64,000 nt of DNA, taken from NCBI RefSeq assembly GCF_003992725.1, contig NZ_RZNF01000003.1, positions 1-64,000 of the forward strand, read 5' to 3'. The stretch is from Rhodomicrobium lacus. GTDB taxonomy: Bacteria; Pseudomonadota; Alphaproteobacteria; Rhizobiales; Rhodomicrobiaceae. This document shows positions 62,865 through 64,000 of the stretch, piece by piece. Both the position numbers and the translations under genes were made by a program. The stretch's first letter is position 1. Each line of letters begins with the position of its first letter. A model generated the notes under the pieces. The model searched no databases. It saw nothing but the letters and a program-made list of their open reading frames with translations, and was not told where the DNA came from.

Positions 62865-64000
62865 TCAGGAGGCAAGCACCCTGAGATCGGGATCGGTGAG
62901 CCGCACGAGCCCCGCCATGATGTCGTTGAGCTGGAAGTCCTTCGGCGTATAGATCGCCGCGACGCCGCACGCCTTGAGCGTCGCCTCGTCTTCGACCGGG
63001 ATGATGCCGCCCACGACCACCGGAATGTCGGAGAGGCCCGCCGCGCGCATGCGGTCCATCACGTCGCGCACGAGCGGCACATGGCTGCCCGACAGGATCG
63101 ACAGCCCTACGATGTGCACGCTTTCTTCGAGCGCCGCGTTGACGATCTGAGCCGGCGTAAGGCGAATGCCCTCGTAAACGACTTCCATGCCGCTGTCTCG
63201 GGCACGCACGGCGATCTGCTCGGCGCCATTGGAATGGCCGTCGAGGCCCGGCTTGCCGACGAGAAGCTTCAGCCTGCGGCCAAGCTTGGCGGAGACACGT
63301 TCCACATCGGAGCGAATGGTAACAAGATCGGCGCGTGTCCCCTGCGCGGCGGCGCGTGAAACGCCGGTCGGCGCGCGATATTCGCCGAAAACCTGGCGCA
63401 GCGTGTCGCCCCATTCGCCGGTCGTCACACCCGCCTTCGCGCAGGCAATCGACGGCTCCATGATGTTGCGGCCTTCCTGCGCCGCCTCGCGGAGCGCGGC
63501 AAGCGTGGCATCGACCGCCTTCGCGTCGCGGGCAGCGCGCCACGCCTTCAGCGCCTCGACCTGCTCGCGTTCCACCCATTCCGGCACGGTCTGGATCGCG
63601 CCACCGGTACCGCCCGACAGCGGCGAGGGCTCGGTTTCGGTCCAGCGGTTCACGCCGACGACGACCTGCTCGCCCGACTCGATCTTCTGGAGCCGCGCCG
63701 CATTCGCCTCGACGAGACGCTGCTTCATATAGCTCGAATCGACCGCCGCAATCGCGCCGCCCATGGCCTCGATGCGCGCCAGTTCCTCGCGCGCCTCAGC
63801 CTTCAGCGCCTCGACCTTCGCGTCGATCTCGCGGCTGCCGTCGAAGATGTCGCCATATTCGAGAAGGTCCGTTTCATAGGCCACGATCTGCTGCATGCGG
63901 AGCGACCATTGCTGATCCCACGGACGCGGCAGGCCCAGCGCCTCGTTCCACGCCGGAAGCTGGACCGCACGGGCCCGCGCCTTCTTCGACAGCACCACGG
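62865..64000 (-). CDS. ecm: B12-dependent acyl-CoA mutase, probably ethylmalonyl-CoA mutase (partial)
   Basis: The 3' part of a large mutase gene; the frame is open to the right edge, so the start lies outside. At least 378 residues are seen. Residues in the visible N-terminal part belong to the TIM-barrel (QQIVAYETDLLEYGDIFDGS, EAMGGAIAAVDSSYMK, VVGVNRWTETEPSPLSGG). The C-terminal B12-binding domain has the DxHxxG motif in GKPGLDGHSNGAEQ and GLSILSGSHVPLV. From memory the linker sequence matches Ecm/MeaA more closely than methylmalonyl-CoA mutase. It would act in acetyl-CoA assimilation by the ethylmalonyl-CoA pathway and depend on B12 made with CobST. Confidence 0.85.
   Translation of the reverse strand, partial: VVLSKKARARAVQLPAWNEALGLPRPWDQQWSLRMQQIVAYETDLLEYGDIFDGSREIDAKVEALKAEAREELARIEAMGGAIAAVDSSYMKQRLVEANAARLQKIESGEQVVVGVNRWTETEPSPLSGGTGGAIQTVPEWVEREQVEALKAWRAARDAKAVDATLAALREAAQEGRNIMEPSIACAKAGVTTGEWGDTLRQVFGEYRAPTGVSRAAAQGTRADLVTIRSDVERVSAKLGRRLKLLVGKPGLDGHSNGAEQIAVRARDSGMEVVYEGIRLTPAQIVNAALEESVHIVGLSILSGSHVPLVRDVMDRMRAAGLSDIPVVVGGIIPVEDEATLKACGVAAIYTPKDFQLNDIMAGLVRLTDPDLRVLAS

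Overview
The window is about 64 kb of high-GC chromosomal DNA from an alphaproteobacterium, most likely of the order Hyphomicrobiales (Rhizobiales). The evidence is the CobS-CobT-DnaJ-BolA neighbourhood, the dnaG-rpoD pair, a B12-dependent ethylmalonyl-CoA-type mutase, clan AA aspartic proteases of the TIGR02281 type, an OxyR/KatA divergon and a DnaG without zinc ligands. Rhodomicrobium or a relative is a guess only. I see no transposase, integrase, phage gene, rRNA or CRISPR array. Most of the window is core metabolism and information processing.

Layout. 0-14 kb: ahcY, a DUF2059 protein, a small secreted Cys-rich protein, a di-heme cytochrome c peroxidase, dgt/erpA/xthA, ubiB, a DUF2130 protein, an NnrU-type membrane protein, grxD-bolA, and tRNA-Leu(CAA) followed directly by a D,D-carboxypeptidase gene. 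14.3-21.9 kb: a tightly packed eight-gene operon, xre-hyfB-hyfC-hyfE-hyfF-hyfG-hyfI-tusA. 22-28 kb: a CinA-type protein, map, an aldo/keto reductase, an MmyB-type regulator, and divergent oxyR/katA. 29-38 kb: cobT-cobS, a DnaJ protein, bolA, an esterase, a ClpP-like secreted protein, a CorA-like protein, DUF1614 and two retropepsin-like proteases. 39-47 kb: dnaG, rpoD, a SPOR-domain protein and argS. 48-64 kb: a VanX-type dipeptidase, PAP2, a Kef-type antiporter, the overlapping glnD-nudix-rlmB-arsC group, a large transglutaminase/DUF2126 protein, a GNAT-nitrilase pair, and the 3' part of a B12-dependent mutase that runs off the right edge.

The most interesting system is the operon at 14321-21944. 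It encodes a complex I/group 4 hydrogenase-like membrane complex: two antiporter-like subunits, a NuoH-like subunit, a NuoK-like subunit, and fused NuoCD-like and NuoB-like subunits. Its large subunit lacks all four cysteines that bind NiFe in hydrogenases and ends with no cleavable tail, while the small subunit keeps the four ligands of its 4Fe-4S cluster. No ferredoxin-type subunit and no hyp maturation gene lie beside it. An XRE regulator is translationally coupled at the front and a TusA sulfur-carrier protein at the back. It therefore resembles the energy-converting hydrogenase-related (Ehr) complexes of unknown substrate, with a possible sulfur link.

The second theme is dispersed palindromic DNA. 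One element type occurs three times (9-136, 38923-39038, 43660-43703). Two copies overlap the TAG stop codon of the adjacent gene (ahcY and the SPOR gene) and one lies directly before the dnaG start. Two further short repeat families and a tandem AACGG(G)TG array across the carboxypeptidase stop codon are also present. The usual dgt-argS-SPOR cluster is split by about 40 kb, and one breakpoint lies at one of these repeats.
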